Assembly (NCBI RefSeq): GCF_947367085.1
Contig: NZ_CANBCP010000008.1
Span: forward strand, 1-56,596
Source of the DNA: an uncultured Lactobacillus sp.
GTDB lineage: Bacteria; Bacillota; Bacilli; Lactobacillales; Lactobacillaceae
Reading direction: 5' to 3'
DNA length: 56,596 nucleotides
Of this stretch, positions 14,224 to 25,214 are shown piece after piece. The position numbers and the translations under genes are program-made. Below the pieces are notes generated by a model. The model saw nothing but the letters and a program-made list of their open reading frames with translations. It searched no databases and was not told the origin of the DNA. Positions within the stretch are counted from its first letter, which is position 1, and the number at the start of each line of letters is the position of its first letter.

Positions 14224-14988
14224 TTATTTAATGTAGGCTGTATAAGCAAAATATCCAGCTTGAATTAAAGCTAAGATCGCGATCAACCTACGAATTATTT
14301 TAACTGGAATATGACGTATAATCTTTGGACCAAAATAACTGCCTATTAAAGCGCCTATTGCTAATGGAATTGCTTGCCCCCAGTAAATACGTTCAGTAAA
14401 CATGTAAATTATCAGAGCTACCAAGTTAGATAAAGCACCGATGATATTTTTGATTGCATTAACCGTTAAAAATTCATCGTCAGTAATAATATTCAAGATT
14501 ACTAACATCAAAACCCCGCTAGCTGCACCAAAGTAGCCTGCATAAGCTCCTGCTACAAACAAACTGAGTAGTGATAAAATTTTTACTATTTTGTTTGCAT
14601 CTTCTTTTTCAGTATTTAAGTTACTATTTCCGCTGAATAAAATCATCAATCCTGAAAATGCGATACAAAACGGCACAATTTTCTCAAAAATTTTACCAGG
14701 AAAATTAATTAGTAACATACACCCTACTGCTGATCCTACAACAGTAAAGATTGCATAGAACCAGACTTTTTTCCAGTGGCCACGCAGCTCTTTTAACGAT
14801 GCAGCACTCGAGCCTACGCCTGTCCAAATTAAGGCTGCGTCATTGGTCGTATTGGCATAAACTGGTGCAATGCCAACAGATAGTAAAACTGGATAAGTTG
14901 CTAAAGACGCCATACTAGCAATAGTTGATAGTAAACCGCCTAAGATTCCACCGAAAACTAGATAGATAAATAATAAAGTTGAATTCAT
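14224..14988 (-). CDS. Sulfite exporter TauE/SafE family permease
   Basis: 254 aa with eight hydrophobic helices and the family's two-fold repeat: GGILGGLLSTIASMAS at the start and AGYFGAASGVLMLVIL after the middle. Both halves have the Gly-rich G-x(2)-G-x(6)-G motif. TauE/SafE proteins are thought to export small organosulfur or carboxylate anions; the substrate here cannot be read from the sequence. GAGGAAGCT precedes ATG 14988. It stands alone between the C26-like gene (convergent) and the macrodomain gene (same strand, 80 bases away, likely its own promoter). Confidence 0.83.
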   Translation of the reverse strand: MNSTLLFIYLVFGGILGGLLSTIASMASLATYPVLLSVGIAPVYANTTNDAALIWTGVGSSAASLKELRGHWKKVWFYAIFTVVGSAVGCMLLINFPGKIFEKIVPFCIAFSGLMILFSGNSNLNTEKEDANKIVKILSLLSLFVAGAYAGYFGAASGVLMLVILNIITDDEFLTVNAIKNIIGALSNLVALIIYMFTERIYWGQAIPLAIGALIGSYFGPKIIRHIPVKIIRRLIAILALIQAGYFAYTAYIK

Positions 14989-15068
14989 AGCTTCCTCAAA
15001 TGTCTAAATACGAACTAGTTTTAATGGAAATATTATAACAGCTTATTTTTTATAAGCAACTACCCATT

Positions 15069-15569
15069 TTATTTTTCTAACAATTGTTGATAAATATTTT
15101 TATTTTCTACATCAAATACACAAAAAATTATCTCAAGTGAGCTCTGATTATCTATTAACCACTTTTTACAAGTATCAATAGCTATTTGAGCTGCCTGATC
15201 TTTGGGGTAACCATAAACACCAGTTGAAATACACGAAAAAGCAAGCGATCTTAAATGATGATCTTTAGCTAAGTTTAAACTATTTAAATAGCAATCACTC
15301 AGCAATTTCTTATTATCATCTTTATCATGAAAACGATAAATTGGACCAACCGTATGAATAATATACTCGGCTGGCAAATTATAACCTTTAGTTATTTTGG
15401 CTTGCCCAGTTTCACAGCCATGTAATTTCTTACACTCTTGTAATAGCGCGCTTCCTGCTGCTTTATGAATCGCACCATCAACTCCTCCACCACCAAGTAA
15501 ACTTTTATTAGCAGCGTTGACAATTGCATCAACTTTTAATTTAGTAATATCGCCTTGAATTACTTTCAT
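15069..15569 (-). CDS. Macrodomain protein, O-acetyl-ADP-ribose deacetylase-like
   Basis: 166 aa, a single macrodomain of the YmdB/MacroD type. ADP-ribose-binding elements are GDITKLKVDAIVNAAN (1-20 region), the GGGGVDGAIHKAAG loop and ISTGVYGYPK (distal phosphate loop). The Asn and Asp that activate water in the MacroD class (NAAN, GVDGAIH) are present. It removes O-acetyl groups from ADP-ribose or mono-ADP-ribose from proteins. The start overlaps the ribosome site formed by the end of the upstream gene (2 bases apart), so the two are translated together. The upstream partner is a GH13-like relic, an odd pairing with no obvious shared pathway. Confidence 0.88.
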   Translation of the reverse strand: MKVIQGDITKLKVDAIVNAANKSLLGGGGVDGAIHKAAGSALLQECKKLHGCETGQAKITKGYNLPAEYIIHTVGPIYRFHDKDDNKKLLSDCYLNSLNLAKDHHLRSLAFSCISTGVYGYPKDQAAQIAIDTCKKWLIDNQSSLEIIFCVFDVENKNIYQQLLEK

Positions 15570-15571
15570 TT

Positions 15572-16222
15572 TTACTCCACTTTGATAACAATGCCCTTTG
15601 GTAGTAATTGTCCTACCAAATAATTTTGAATAACATCAGCTTGTGAGTTAAAGCCTAAGGCATCTAACGAAGTATTGAAATAAGCAGTAATAGTCTTATT
15701 TCCTGATAAGATAACTTCAATTAAGCCATTTTCAGTCACGGTAATTTTAAGATTACGATCTGCAAACAAATCCTTGTTTTTAGCCTTTAATTCTAATAAT
15801 GCCGCCACTTTATCCCAATCCTGACTATGATCATCAGCTAACAATTCATTAGGAATAACTGGATTTTGTGCAACTAAGATAATTAATGCCAGCTCTTGAT
15901 ACAGGCTCTGCAAGTCTTGGCCTAATATCGATGTTAAATTATTTTTCAATCCATCTTTTTCTTGATTTAAAAGCGTCACTAATTCTTGTGCAGACATTTG
16001 ATGGTCAATCATATGCTTTTTAATAGCTTTAGTGATATTACAATTAAGAGCAGGATCCGTATAGACTAATTCAAAGCCCATCTTTTTTGCTTTAGCTTGT
16101 TGATTCTGACTGATCTCCCAATCAACATACAAGCCTTCGACGCCAAGGTCTTTTATTTCAGACAATCTTTGCTCTGTATCAAAATCAGCAGGTTTTACTT
16201 GATACCAAATTTTTGTCTCCAT
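15572..16222 (-). CDS. Shrunken GH13-like protein without catalytic residues
   Basis: 216 aa. Segment by segment it follows the neopullulanase encoded at 30721-32442 in this window: IWYQVKPADF (5-14) with VWYQIFPERF; LGVEGLYVD (26-34) with LGINGIYFCP; KKMGFELVY (47-54) with HKRGIKVML; HMIDHQMSAQELV (70-82) with HFFEHKQTSQELV; and residues 158-216 (TVTENGLIEV, TAYFNTS, QNYLVG-LLPKG) with its C-terminal beta-domain. The barrel parts carrying the nucleophile and the acid are deleted, and the DSHD strand reads ILGQD. It cannot be a GH13 hydrolase. Co-translated with the macrodomain gene. It may bind sugars or regulate; this is inference. Confidence 0.7.
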   Translation of the reverse strand: METKIWYQVKPADFDTEQRLSEIKDLGVEGLYVDWEISQNQQAKAKKMGFELVYTDPALNCNITKAIKKHMIDHQMSAQELVTLLNQEKDGLKNNLTSILGQDLQSLYQELALIILVAQNPVIPNELLADDHSQDWDKVAALLELKAKNKDLFADRNLKITVTENGLIEVILSGNKTITAYFNTSLDALGFNSQADVIQNYLVGQLLPKGIVIKVE

Positions 16223-16357
16223 GTTATATCTCTTTTCTATAGCAAAATAAAAAGACTTTCCCTATACTTTGTTAATTTTAGCATCATTATCTTATTTTTA
16301 CAGTTAGATATACAATGCCTTTCTTATATATCATAGCTTTTTTTGTGTGGTCATGGC

Positions 16358-16388
16358 TAGAAAAAAAGACTCTCATGGAGAGTCTTTT
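16358..16388. terminator. Terminator after scrA
   Basis: AAAAGACTCTC-ATG-GAGAGTCTTTT, a perfect 11-bp stem; the minus strand has a long T-run. Confidence 0.85.
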
Positions 16389-16404
16389 AAATCTTGTTAT
16401 TTAA

Positions 16405-18360
16405 TTAACGCTTAGTTACAGCAATTAAGTCATCGCCATGTTTCTTTTCTACACCGTCAACTTTTTGAACATTAGCATAACTTGCGGTATTGGTTACCAC
16501 AACCATTACAGTTGAATCATAACCTGCATCTTTAACTTTTTGTAAATCAACGCTACCTAATTTATCGCCTACTTCAACATGTTGACCTTGCTTAACTACA
16601 CTAGTAAAGCCGTCACCTTTCATGTTAACAGTATCAATACCGATATGAATCAATACTTCAGCACCCTTATCAGATTTAATACCATAAGCATGTTTAGTTT
16701 CATAAGCTACTGTAATTTCCCCAGAAACTGGAGCGTAAATTTCTCCTTCACTTGGTACAACTGCAGCACCTTTACCCATTGCTTCAGTAGAAAAGACAGG
16801 ATCTTTAACATCGGTTAAGCTTTCAGCTTTACCAGAAACTGGAGAAGCGATAATTTCATCATGTAATTCATTATTTTCCTTAATAATCTTATCTGCTTCT
16901 TGTTGCTCAGCAACTTCATCGCCTGCTGATTCAACAGTTGCAGATTCTGCTTGAACATCTTCTTTTAAGTGCTTTTTGCCGTAAACAAAAGTCAATCCAA
17001 AGGCGATTACAAAACTGATTGCCACTGAAACAATCCACATTGGAATTGAGCTTGGAACCATTGATAAGAATCCAAGAAATCCTGCAGAACCAAGTGCAGC
17101 CGCAGTAACGTGCATAAGTCCTGCAAATGCAGCACCAAAACCAGCACCAATTAAAGCACAGAAGAATGGGAACTTGTACTTCAAGTTAACACCGAATAAA
17201 GCTGGTTCAGTAATACCAAGTAAAGCTGAAACACCGGATGAACTTGCCAAGCCCTTAACTTTTTCGTTCTTAGTTAAGAAGTAAATTGCAAACGTTGCAG
17301 CACCTTGAGCTACGTTAGCCATACATGCAGTAACAAAGATAAAGTCACCAGATCCACGTCCACGAGCAAATTCGGCCAGCAACTGAGTTTCTACAGCTGG
17401 GAAACTTTGGTGAAGTCCAGTAGTAACAATTGCTGAATATGACAAACCAAAGATACCCATACCAAATGCACCAGTAGTGTTGTACAACCACACAATTGCA
17501 TTAGTAATAGCATCTGAAACACCTTTGAAGACTGGCCCGATAATTACAAAAGTTAAAAAGCCAGTGATCATAATTGATAAAAGTGGTGTAAATGTAAAGT
17601 CAACTGCAGATGGCAAGTGCTTGTGGAAGAATTTTTCCAAAATGGATAAAACCCACACAGCAACTAAAACTGGAATAACTTGGTATTGATAGTTAGTTTG
17701 TGAAACGTGAAGGCCAAAAATATTCCAGTAATGACTACTTGCACCTAAAGCTGGAGTTGTCATAATCATACCAATAGTTGCACCCAAGAATTGGTTAGCG
17801 CCAAATCTTTTAGCAGCCGACATACCAACTAGAATCGGCATAAAAATAAATGGTGCAGCTGACATGATTTGGATCATGCTAGAAAGACCAGCAATGCTTG
17901 GTGCCATTTGAACAACAGATTGCTTGCCAAATAGTCCTGGTGAAGTTAAAAAGTTGTTCAATGCCATCAACAAACCACCAGCAACTAAAGCTGGGATAAT
18001 TGGTACAAAGATATCAGAAAGTAACTTGATAAAGCCCATGATAACTTTAACAACCGGATTACGGTTGTCATTAGCTTGAGAAACCTTCTTTAGATCTTCG
18101 GTTGAAGCTTCATGCAAACCTGTAATTTTAATTAACTCATCGTAAACATTGTTAACATCCCCAGGTCCGATAATGATCTGGAATTGTCCGTTAGTTTTAA
18201 AGTAACCCTTGATGTCGGCGTCATCGTCAAGCATCTTAGTATTAACTTTATCATCATCTTTTAAAACAAGACGTAAACGGGTTGCACAGTGAGCTGCAGC
18301 AATTAAATTATCACGGCCGACAGCCTCAATAACGACTTGCGCCACTTTTTTGTGGTCCAT
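16405..18360 (-). CDS. scrA: Sucrose-specific PTS permease EIIBCA
   Basis: 651 aa, three fused domains in order B-C-A. EIIB occupies residues 1 to about 90, with phosphocysteine Cys25 in [13 protein letters not shown] (about 105-455) has about ten helices and the [10 protein letters not shown] motif. EIIA (about 500-651) has the active His572 in [10 protein letters not shown]. It imports and phosphorylates sucrose to sucrose-6-phosphate. Specificity is inferred from divergent scrB (sucrose-6-phosphate hydrolase) and scrR; trehalose or beta-glucoside permeases share the architecture. GGAGGACGAAGT precedes ATG. The TTGACA/TATCAT promoter overlaps LacI-type operator sites, so control by ScrR and CcpA is likely. 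Confidence 0.9.
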   Translation of the reverse strand: MDHKKVAQVVIEAVGRDNLIAAAHCATRLRLVLKDDDKVNTKMLDDDADIKGYFKTNGQFQIIIGPGDVNNVYDELIKITGLHEASTEDLKKVSQANDNRNPVVKVIMGFIKLLSDIFVPIIPALVAGGLLMALNNFLTSPGLFGKQSVVQMAPSIAGLSSMIQIMSAAPFIFMPILVGMSAAKRFGANQFLGATIGMIMTTPALGASSHYWNIFGLHVSQTNYQYQVIPVLVAVWVLSILEKFFHKHLPSAVDFTFTPLLSIMITGFLTFVIIGPVFKGVSDAITNAIVWLYNTTGAFGMGIFGLSYSAIVTTGLHQSFPAVETQLLAEFARGRGSGDFIFVTACMANVAQGAATFAIYFLTKNEKVKGLASSSGVSALLGITEPALFGVNLKYKFPFFCALIGAGFGAAFAGLMHVTAAALGSAGFLGFLSMVPSSIPMWIVSVAISFVIAFGLTFVYGKKHLKEDVQAESATVESAGDEVAEQQEADKIIKENNELHDEIIASPVSGKAESLTDVKDPVFSTEAMGKGAAVVPSEGEIYAPVSGEITVAYETKHAYGIKSDKGAEVLIHIGIDTVNMKGDGFTSVVKQGQHVEVGDKLGSVDLQKVKDAGYDSTVMVVVTNTASYANVQKVDGVEKKHGDDLIAVTKR

Positions 18361-18379
18361 ACTTCGTCCTCCTTGCTCA

Positions 18380-18392
18380 TGTAAGCGTTTTT
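18380..18392. promoter_or_regulatory. scr operator / cre-like site 1
   Basis: TGTAAGCGTTTTT, between the scrA transcript start and its start codon. It shares AAGCGTTT with the second site and GCGTTT with the third site of this divergent region; a LacI-family (ScrR or CcpA) target. Confidence 0.55.
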
Positions 18393-18410
18393 CTTTTGAT
18401 TACATGTTAT

Positions 18411-18438
18411 ATGATAGCGTATTCTGAATTTATGTCAA
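18411..18438 (-). promoter_or_regulatory. scrA promoter
   Basis: Minus strand: -35 TTGACA (18438..18433), 16-base spacer, -10 TATCAT (18416..18411). The -35 overlaps operator site 2. Confidence 0.75.
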
Positions 18439-18448
18439 GCGTTTATCA
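18433..18448. promoter_or_regulatory. scr operator / cre-like site 2
   Basis: TGTCAAGCGTTTATCA covers the scrA -35 box, so a bound repressor would block polymerase. Confidence 0.55.
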
Positions 18449-18554
18449 TAAAAATTATAATCAAAAATTTTAAGAGATCTTATTTTTGCATAAGTATACG
18501 ATTTATATCAGTATTTTATATATGTATAATGCTATGCTTAAATATGTTATTCGT

Positions 18555-18583
18555 TTGACATACTTAAAATTTTTGATTAAGAT
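18555..18583 (+). promoter_or_regulatory. scrB-scrR promoter
   Basis: -35 TTGACA (18555-18560), 17-base spacer, -10 TAAGAT (18578-18583). Confidence 0.8.
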
Positions 18584-18596
18584 TAAGAATATCAAG

Positions 18597-18610
18597 AATG
18601 CGTTTACATT
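18597..18610. promoter_or_regulatory. scr operator / cre-like site 3
   Basis: AATGCGTTTACATT, just downstream of the scrB start point; its right half GCGTTTACA is a good cre half-site. Confidence 0.55.
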
Positions 18611-18632
18611 ATATAGAAGGATGATTTTTATT

Positions 18633-20102
18633 ATGGAATGGACTAGAGAAAAAAGATATCTAAAATATAAGGATTGGGATGCACAAACTTTACTCAATCT
18701 TCAAACCCAAGCAGCTACTTCTGCTTATCAAATGCACTATCATGTTCACCCATTATCTGGTTTAATTAACGATCCAAATGGCTTTTCCTATTATAATGGT
18801 GAATACCATTTATTTTGTCAGTCTTATCCTTTCGGTCCAGTTCATGGCGTGAAATCCTGGATTCATTTTGCTTCGCCAGATATGGTCCATTGGCGTTATT
18901 TAGGTCAAGCAATCAATCCCGATAGCGATGTTGATAATGCAGGAGCGTATTCAGGTTCTGGCTTTGTACATGATGGTCAACTACTATTAGCTTATACCGG
19001 CAATCACCGCGACGAAAACTGGGTTAGAACTCCTTATCAAGTTATCGCCCGGATGGACAAAAATAATAAAATCGTTAAAGATACTGATCCAATTATTTTG
19101 CCACCTGAACATGTAACAGAACATTTCCGCGATCCACAATTATTTGAACATAACGGTAAGTACTACATCATTTTAGGGGCCCAAGATAAAGAAACTAAAT
19201 CTGGTAAAATCGATATCTATAAATCAGATGATTTAAAGAATTGGCATGAAGTTGGCTATCTTGATTTTTCAAATGAAAATATGGGATATATGATCGAATG
19301 TCCAAACTTAGTTTTTGTAAATGATCAACCTGTCCTTATTTTTTGTCCGCAAGGCTTAGATAAAAAGATTGCCGATTATGACAATATCTATCCTAATATG
19401 TATCTGATCGGTAAAAACATTGATTTAGCTAAGGCTAAATTTACACCAGTACAAAAAGCACCTAAGAATTTAGATGACGGTTTTGACGTTTATGCTACTC
19501 AAGCCTTCAATGCACCTGATGGCAATGCTTATGCAATCAGCTGGGTGGGTTTACCAGATTGTACTTATCCTACTGATAACGAGAATTGGGCTAACACTTA
19601 TAGCCAAGTTAAACGCCTAGAAGTAAAAGATAATAAGCTTTATCAGCACCCTTTAAAAGCAATTGAAAGTCTGCGAATGGATCATGTTGCCTATTCAAAT
19701 CAGGCCCACTTAACTGATCATGCAAGCAGTCAATATGAATTAAAGCTTTCTATTAAACGTAATCAAGCTGGTAAGTTAGTCTTAAATGCTGATACATCCA
19801 TGCAGACTGGTTTAGTATTAGACTTTAAAACTGGCGACAGCAGTCGCTTAATTATCGATCGTTCAAATGTCGGTCCAAAGGTCAATCCAGATTATGGCGA
19901 ACAACGCGAAGTTTTGCTTGATCCAAATAAAGATCTTGATTTGGATATTTTCGTTGATGGTTCCTTGTGCGAAATTTTTATTAATAATGGGGCACACGTT
20001 GCAACCTTACGCTTTTTCGCAGATCCTGAAAATCAAACTATTAGCTTTGATCATGATATTGATTATGATGCAGACTTTTGGAAAATGATGCCAATAATGT
20101 AA
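18633..20102 (+). CDS. scrB: Sucrose-6-phosphate hydrolase (GH32)
   Basis: 489 aa from ATG 18633, normal for ScrB. The frame is open to 18486, but that stretch covers the promoter and operator and is not coding. GH32 motifs: nucleophile Asp47 in NDPNG, stabiliser Asp167 in FRDPQ and acid/base Glu222 in IECPN, on an N-terminal five-blade propeller, followed by a C-terminal beta-sandwich (about 340-489). It cleaves sucrose-6-phosphate from ScrA into glucose-6-phosphate and fructose. GAAGGATG precedes the start. It is co-transcribed with scrR, whose gene begins 16 bases later. Confidence 0.93.
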   Translation: MEWTREKRYLKYKDWDAQTLLNLQTQAATSAYQMHYHVHPLSGLINDPNGFSYYNGEYHLFCQSYPFGPVHGVKSWIHFASPDMVHWRYLGQAINPDSDVDNAGAYSGSGFVHDGQLLLAYTGNHRDENWVRTPYQVIARMDKNNKIVKDTDPIILPPEHVTEHFRDPQLFEHNGKYYIILGAQDKETKSGKIDIYKSDDLKNWHEVGYLDFSNENMGYMIECPNLVFVNDQPVLIFCPQGLDKKIADYDNIYPNMYLIGKNIDLAKAKFTPVQKAPKNLDDGFDVYATQAFNAPDGNAYAISWVGLPDCTYPTDNENWANTYSQVKRLEVKDNKLYQHPLKAIESLRMDHVAYSNQAHLTDHASSQYELKLSIKRNQAGKLVLNADTSMQTGLVLDFKTGDSSRLIIDRSNVGPKVNPDYGEQREVLLDPNKDLDLDIFVDGSLCEIFINNGAHVATLRFFADPENQTISFDHDIDYDADFWKMMPIM

Positions 20103-20118
20103 TGAAGTAGGTATAAAA

Positions 20119-21102
20119 ATGGTTAAATTAACTGATGTAGCAAAAAAAGCTGGCTGCTCAGTGACAACAGTTTCTCGAGTTATCAACAACTATGGCTATC
20201 TTAGTGAAGCTACTAAAAACAAAGTTCATAAAGCCATGGCGGAATTAAATTATCAGCCTAATTCAGTAGCACGTTCCTTACAAGGCAAAAAAACACAACT
20301 AGTGGGAGTGATTTTTCCAAGTATTACTAATCCTTTCTTTGGAGAATTAGTTGAAAAAATCGAAAATGAACTTTTCAAAGAAGGCTATAAAACTATTCTC
20401 TGCAATGCCGCTAATGACAAAGAAAAAGAACGCACTTACTTGCAAATGCTAATGGCTAACCAAGTCGATGGCATTATTGCCGGCGCTCATAATTTAGGTA
20501 TTGATGAATATAAAAAGACCGGTCTTCCAATTGTATCTTTTGATAGAAAGCTATCAGATAATATTCCAATCGTCAGCTCAGATAATTTTGCCGGCGGCAG
20601 TCTTGCTACTGAAACACTCTATAAAAATGGTGCCCGTCATATTTATTTTATTGGTAATCCCGTTTTAGATGGACATCCTACTCAAAAAAGATTGCAAGGC
20701 TATCAACAAAAAATTCAAGAACTAGGACTCACCCCCCACGTTCACCCTACAAAATTCGGCGAAAGTTTAGAGCTTAAGGAAATGGCAATCAAAGAGCTGC
20801 TCCAGTTTCATCATGTTGATGGTATTGTTGCCTCGGATGATTTAACTGCACTAACCGTCTGGCAAGTAGCCAATCAATTAAACATTAAATTGCCACAAGA
20901 TCTCAAGATCATTGGCTTTGACGGCAGTCAATACATTCAAAACTATGCACCATTTTTATCAACAATAGTTCAGCCAACTTCCGCAATTAGTGAATTGCTG
21001 GTTAAATTACTTCAAGAACGAATTGCTCATCCTAATGATAAGTTAAAACAAATCACTTATCAGCTGCCAATCAAATTACTGAACAGAAAATCCTGTCAAT
21101 AA
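20119..21102 (+). CDS. scrR: Sucrose operon repressor, LacI family
   Basis: 327 aa. N-terminal LacI DNA-binding domain: KLTDVAKKAGCSVTTVSRVI (helix-turn-helix, about 3-22) and the hinge YQPNSVARSLQGKKT (about 50-65). The periplasmic-binding-like effector domain follows (LVGVIFPSITNPFFGELV onward, with DGIIAGAHN and IGFDGSQY). It probably binds the three GCGTTT-containing sites in the scrA/scrB gap and is relieved by a sucrose metabolite. Second gene of scrBR, so autoregulated. Closed by a strong bidirectional terminator shared with the convergent mal-side gene. Confidence 0.9.
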   Translation: MVKLTDVAKKAGCSVTTVSRVINNYGYLSEATKNKVHKAMAELNYQPNSVARSLQGKKTQLVGVIFPSITNPFFGELVEKIENELFKEGYKTILCNAANDKEKERTYLQMLMANQVDGIIAGAHNLGIDEYKKTGLPIVSFDRKLSDNIPIVSSDNFAGGSLATETLYKNGARHIYFIGNPVLDGHPTQKRLQGYQQKIQELGLTPHVHPTKFGESLELKEMAIKELLQFHHVDGIVASDDLTALTVWQVANQLNIKLPQDLKIIGFDGSQYIQNYAPFLSTIVQPTSAISELLVKLLQERIAHPNDKLKQITYQLPIKLLNRKSCQ

Positions 21103-21126
21103 TCACTCACCATCATCGATCACAAA

Positions 21127-21175
21127 TCAAATAAAGAGCAGATATTCCACTTAATGAATACCTGCTCTTTATTTG

Positions 21176-21176
<1 letters not shown>
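21127..21176. terminator. Bidirectional terminator between scrR and the alpha-1,6-glucosidase gene
   Basis: AATAAAGAGCAG(A)TATTC / GAATA(C)CTGCTCTTTATT, a 17-bp stem with one mismatch; T-rich on both strands. Confidence 0.88.
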
Positions 21177-22933
<1,757 letters not shown>

Positions 22934-23791
22934 TTAACCCTTATCTGCACCAGCAGTAATTCCGTTAACATAGAACTTCTGCATGAAGACAAACAAGATA
23001 GTAATAGGGATAGCTATAATTACACATCCAGCCACAAATTGTGCAAAGTAGGCGGTTGCGTTACCTTTAGCTGTGTGCACCATGTTGTAAAGACCATATG
23101 CAATAGTGTAATCCTTGGCATTTCCTGAAGTAGAAAGAATAATACCTGAGAAAATGAAGTCTGTCCATGGAGCAATAAATGCAGTTAAAGCTGTATAAAC
23201 AATCATTGGCTTAGATAATGGTAAACCGATATGTAAGAAAACTTGCCAGTTAGTAGCACCATCAATTTCAGCTGCTTCGTCAATTGCGCGAGGGATAGTA
23301 TCAAAGAATCCTTTAGCTACATAGAAGCCAAGACCTGCACCACCAACATAAACAAGTAACAAACCAAAGAGGTTTAACATGTTAAGACCTTTCAAGATGT
23401 AGTACAAAGCGATCATAGCCATGAAGCCTGGGAACATTCCCAAAACTAATGCAATTTGTAAGAATGGCTTTCTGAATGCAAATCGTAATCTTGATAATAC
23501 ATAAGCAACAGAAATGGTTAAGAATGTTGAAATAACCATCGAAGCTAACGAAATAGCTAAAGTATTAATAATCCAGTTACCAAATGGGTATTGCGGATTA
23601 GTAAAGATTCCGATATAGTTTTGCAAAGTAAACTTGTCAGGCCAAAACGTTGAAACAAAGCCTGTATCGTTGTATGAAAAACTTGCTAAGATAATCCAAA
23701 CAATTGGTAAAATCCATAAAATAGCAAGGATAGTTAATAGAATGTAACGGCCAATTAATGAGAGCCGTCTTTGAGCACTGTAAGATTTCAT
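22934..23791 (-). CDS. malG: Maltodextrin ABC transporter permease MalG
   Basis: 285 aa with six helices; the first is at about 14-38. The EAA loop that docks on the ATPase reads DEAAEIDGATNWQVFLHIGLPLSKP (about 175-200). It is the second membrane subunit of the maltose/maltodextrin importer together with MalF, MalE and MalK. GGAGGGCTAAAA precedes ATG 23791. It starts 3 bases after malF, so the two are translationally linked. Specificity is inferred from the operon (maltose phosphorylase, neopullulanase). Confidence 0.9.
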   Translation of the reverse strand: MKSYSAQRRLSLIGRYILLTILAILWILPIVWIILASFSYNDTGFVSTFWPDKFTLQNYIGIFTNPQYPFGNWIINTLAISLASMVISTFLTISVAYVLSRLRFAFRKPFLQIALVLGMFPGFMAMIALYYILKGLNMLNLFGLLLVYVGGAGLGFYVAKGFFDTIPRAIDEAAEIDGATNWQVFLHIGLPLSKPMIVYTALTAFIAPWTDFIFSGIILSTSGNAKDYTIAYGLYNMVHTAKGNATAYFAQFVAGCVIIAIPITILFVFMQKFYVNGITAGADKG

Positions 23792-23793
23792 TT

Positions 23794-25149
23794 TTAGCCC
23801 TCCTTAAATGCGTTAGTCCGTCTATAAGCTAATAAGGATACAACGGCACTGATTACAAAGATTAAGATACCTAATACAGCGGATGCATTATAACGTTGTT
23901 CTTGTCCGAAAGTTAAGTTATATAGCCACGTTACCAATAAGTCGGTTGAGCCCGCACCATTGTATTTACTATTCATTGGTGCACCACCTGTCAGCAAGAA
24001 GATAACGTTAAAGTTGTTAATGTTTCCGATGAATTGTTGGATCAATGATGGAGCCATAACAAATAAGATTTGAGGGAAAGTAATCGATCTAAAAATTTGT
24101 GCTGCATTAGCACCATCAATTCTAGCTGCTTCAATTTGATCTTGAGGTAAGTTTTGAATAATAGCAGTTGAAACCAACATTGAAACTGGGATACCAATCC
24201 ACATGTTAACGATAATTACAGTAATTCGAGCAACTAATGGAGAAGCTTGGTTATCAATAAAGTGAATTGGGGAGCTAATTAAGTGCAAGTTCATTAAAAT
24301 GTTGTTCAAAGCACCTTGATAATCCAAGAATTGTGCCATCATCAATAATGAAACGAATTGAGGAACGGCCCAAACAATAACAAAGACAGTTCTCCAAAAG
24401 CCCTTATGTTTGATACCTTTAGATTCAATCAGCATTGCAAGCAATACACCAAAAAAGAATGTAGTAGCAGTTGCTGCAACGGCCCAAATCAAGGTCCAGC
24501 CTAATACTGGGAAGAAAGTACCAGCCAAATCACCGCTTAAAACATTACCAAATGCTTGAAAACCAGTCCAAGAAAAGGCAATTGGGTGCTGTCTATCATA
24601 GTTAGTAAATGCCATAGAAATCATGAAGACAGTTGGCAATACAGTGAAGAACAAAATACCTAATAAAGGAATAGTCATTAAAGTTGAGTGCAAACGACTA
24701 TCAAATAGACTCTTTAGTTCTTCCATATTAGTAGCAATGTGGTCACCATCACGTTTAGCAATATAATTGTTTCTAGTTGATCTAAGGTTTAAATAATAGA
24801 TCCAAATGAAGGCAATACACATAAAGATTGCCAAGATACCAAACAGCAAAATCAAAACAGAGTTTGATGGCTGCTTAGTAACATAAACACCTTGTGAAGC
24901 GTCGTAGACAACTCTTTTAGTTTTATCTGGTCCTAAATTTGAAAGTAACTTCAAAGCGGGAATACCACTCATAAAGAACCAAACAAAGAATATAATTTCA
25001 CTTAATAAGAAGACAATCCCTTTAACCCATTGCTTATTAGCAAATGCATTGCTTCCCATTAAGAAGAATGATAATTTTGTCGCACCATCACCTTTTTTGA
25101 AGGTTTCGCGATAAGTTGCTTTAGGCGCTACATGCTTTTTTCTGAACAT
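23794..25149 (-). CDS. malF: Maltodextrin ABC transporter permease MalF
   Basis: 451 aa, long as usual for MalF. Two N-terminal helices (about 45-65, 100-122) come before the six-helix core (about 160-445). The EAA motif EAARIDGANAAQIFRSITFP lies near residue 340. The N-terminal extension, with the sequence KKGDGATKLSFFLMGSNAF, is typical of Firmicutes MalF. The MalF-MalG heterodimer forms the channel. A hairpin with a short T-run lies between malE and malF, likely lowering permease expression relative to the binding protein. Confidence 0.9.
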   Translation of the reverse strand: MFRKKHVAPKATYRETFKKGDGATKLSFFLMGSNAFANKQWVKGIVFLLSEIIFFVWFFMSGIPALKLLSNLGPDKTKRVVYDASQGVYVTKQPSNSVLILLFGILAIFMCIAFIWIYYLNLRSTRNNYIAKRDGDHIATNMEELKSLFDSRLHSTLMTIPLLGILFFTVLPTVFMISMAFTNYDRQHPIAFSWTGFQAFGNVLSGDLAGTFFPVLGWTLIWAVAATATTFFFGVLLAMLIESKGIKHKGFWRTVFVIVWAVPQFVSLLMMAQFLDYQGALNNILMNLHLISSPIHFIDNQASPLVARITVIIVNMWIGIPVSMLVSTAIIQNLPQDQIEAARIDGANAAQIFRSITFPQILFVMAPSLIQQFIGNINNFNVIFLLTGGAPMNSKYNGAGSTDLLVTWLYNLTFGQEQRYNASAVLGILIFVISAVVSLLAYRRTNAFKEG

Positions 25150-25173
25150 AGCTTATCCCCTTCTTAAGAGAAA

Positions 25174-25195
25174 AGATTGGATTTTAAGCCAATCT
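25174..25195 (-). terminator. Intercistronic hairpin between malE and malF
   Basis: AGATTGG-CTTAAAAT-CCAATCT followed by TTTCTCTT on the minus strand: a weak or partial terminator, or an mRNA-end stabiliser for malE. Confidence 0.5.
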
Positions 25196-25214
25196 AATCT
25201 TTATCTTTCCATTC

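Noticed and set aside
18486..18632. N-terminal extension of scrB
   Set aside because: It covers the scrB promoter and operator; ScrB homologues start at 18633.
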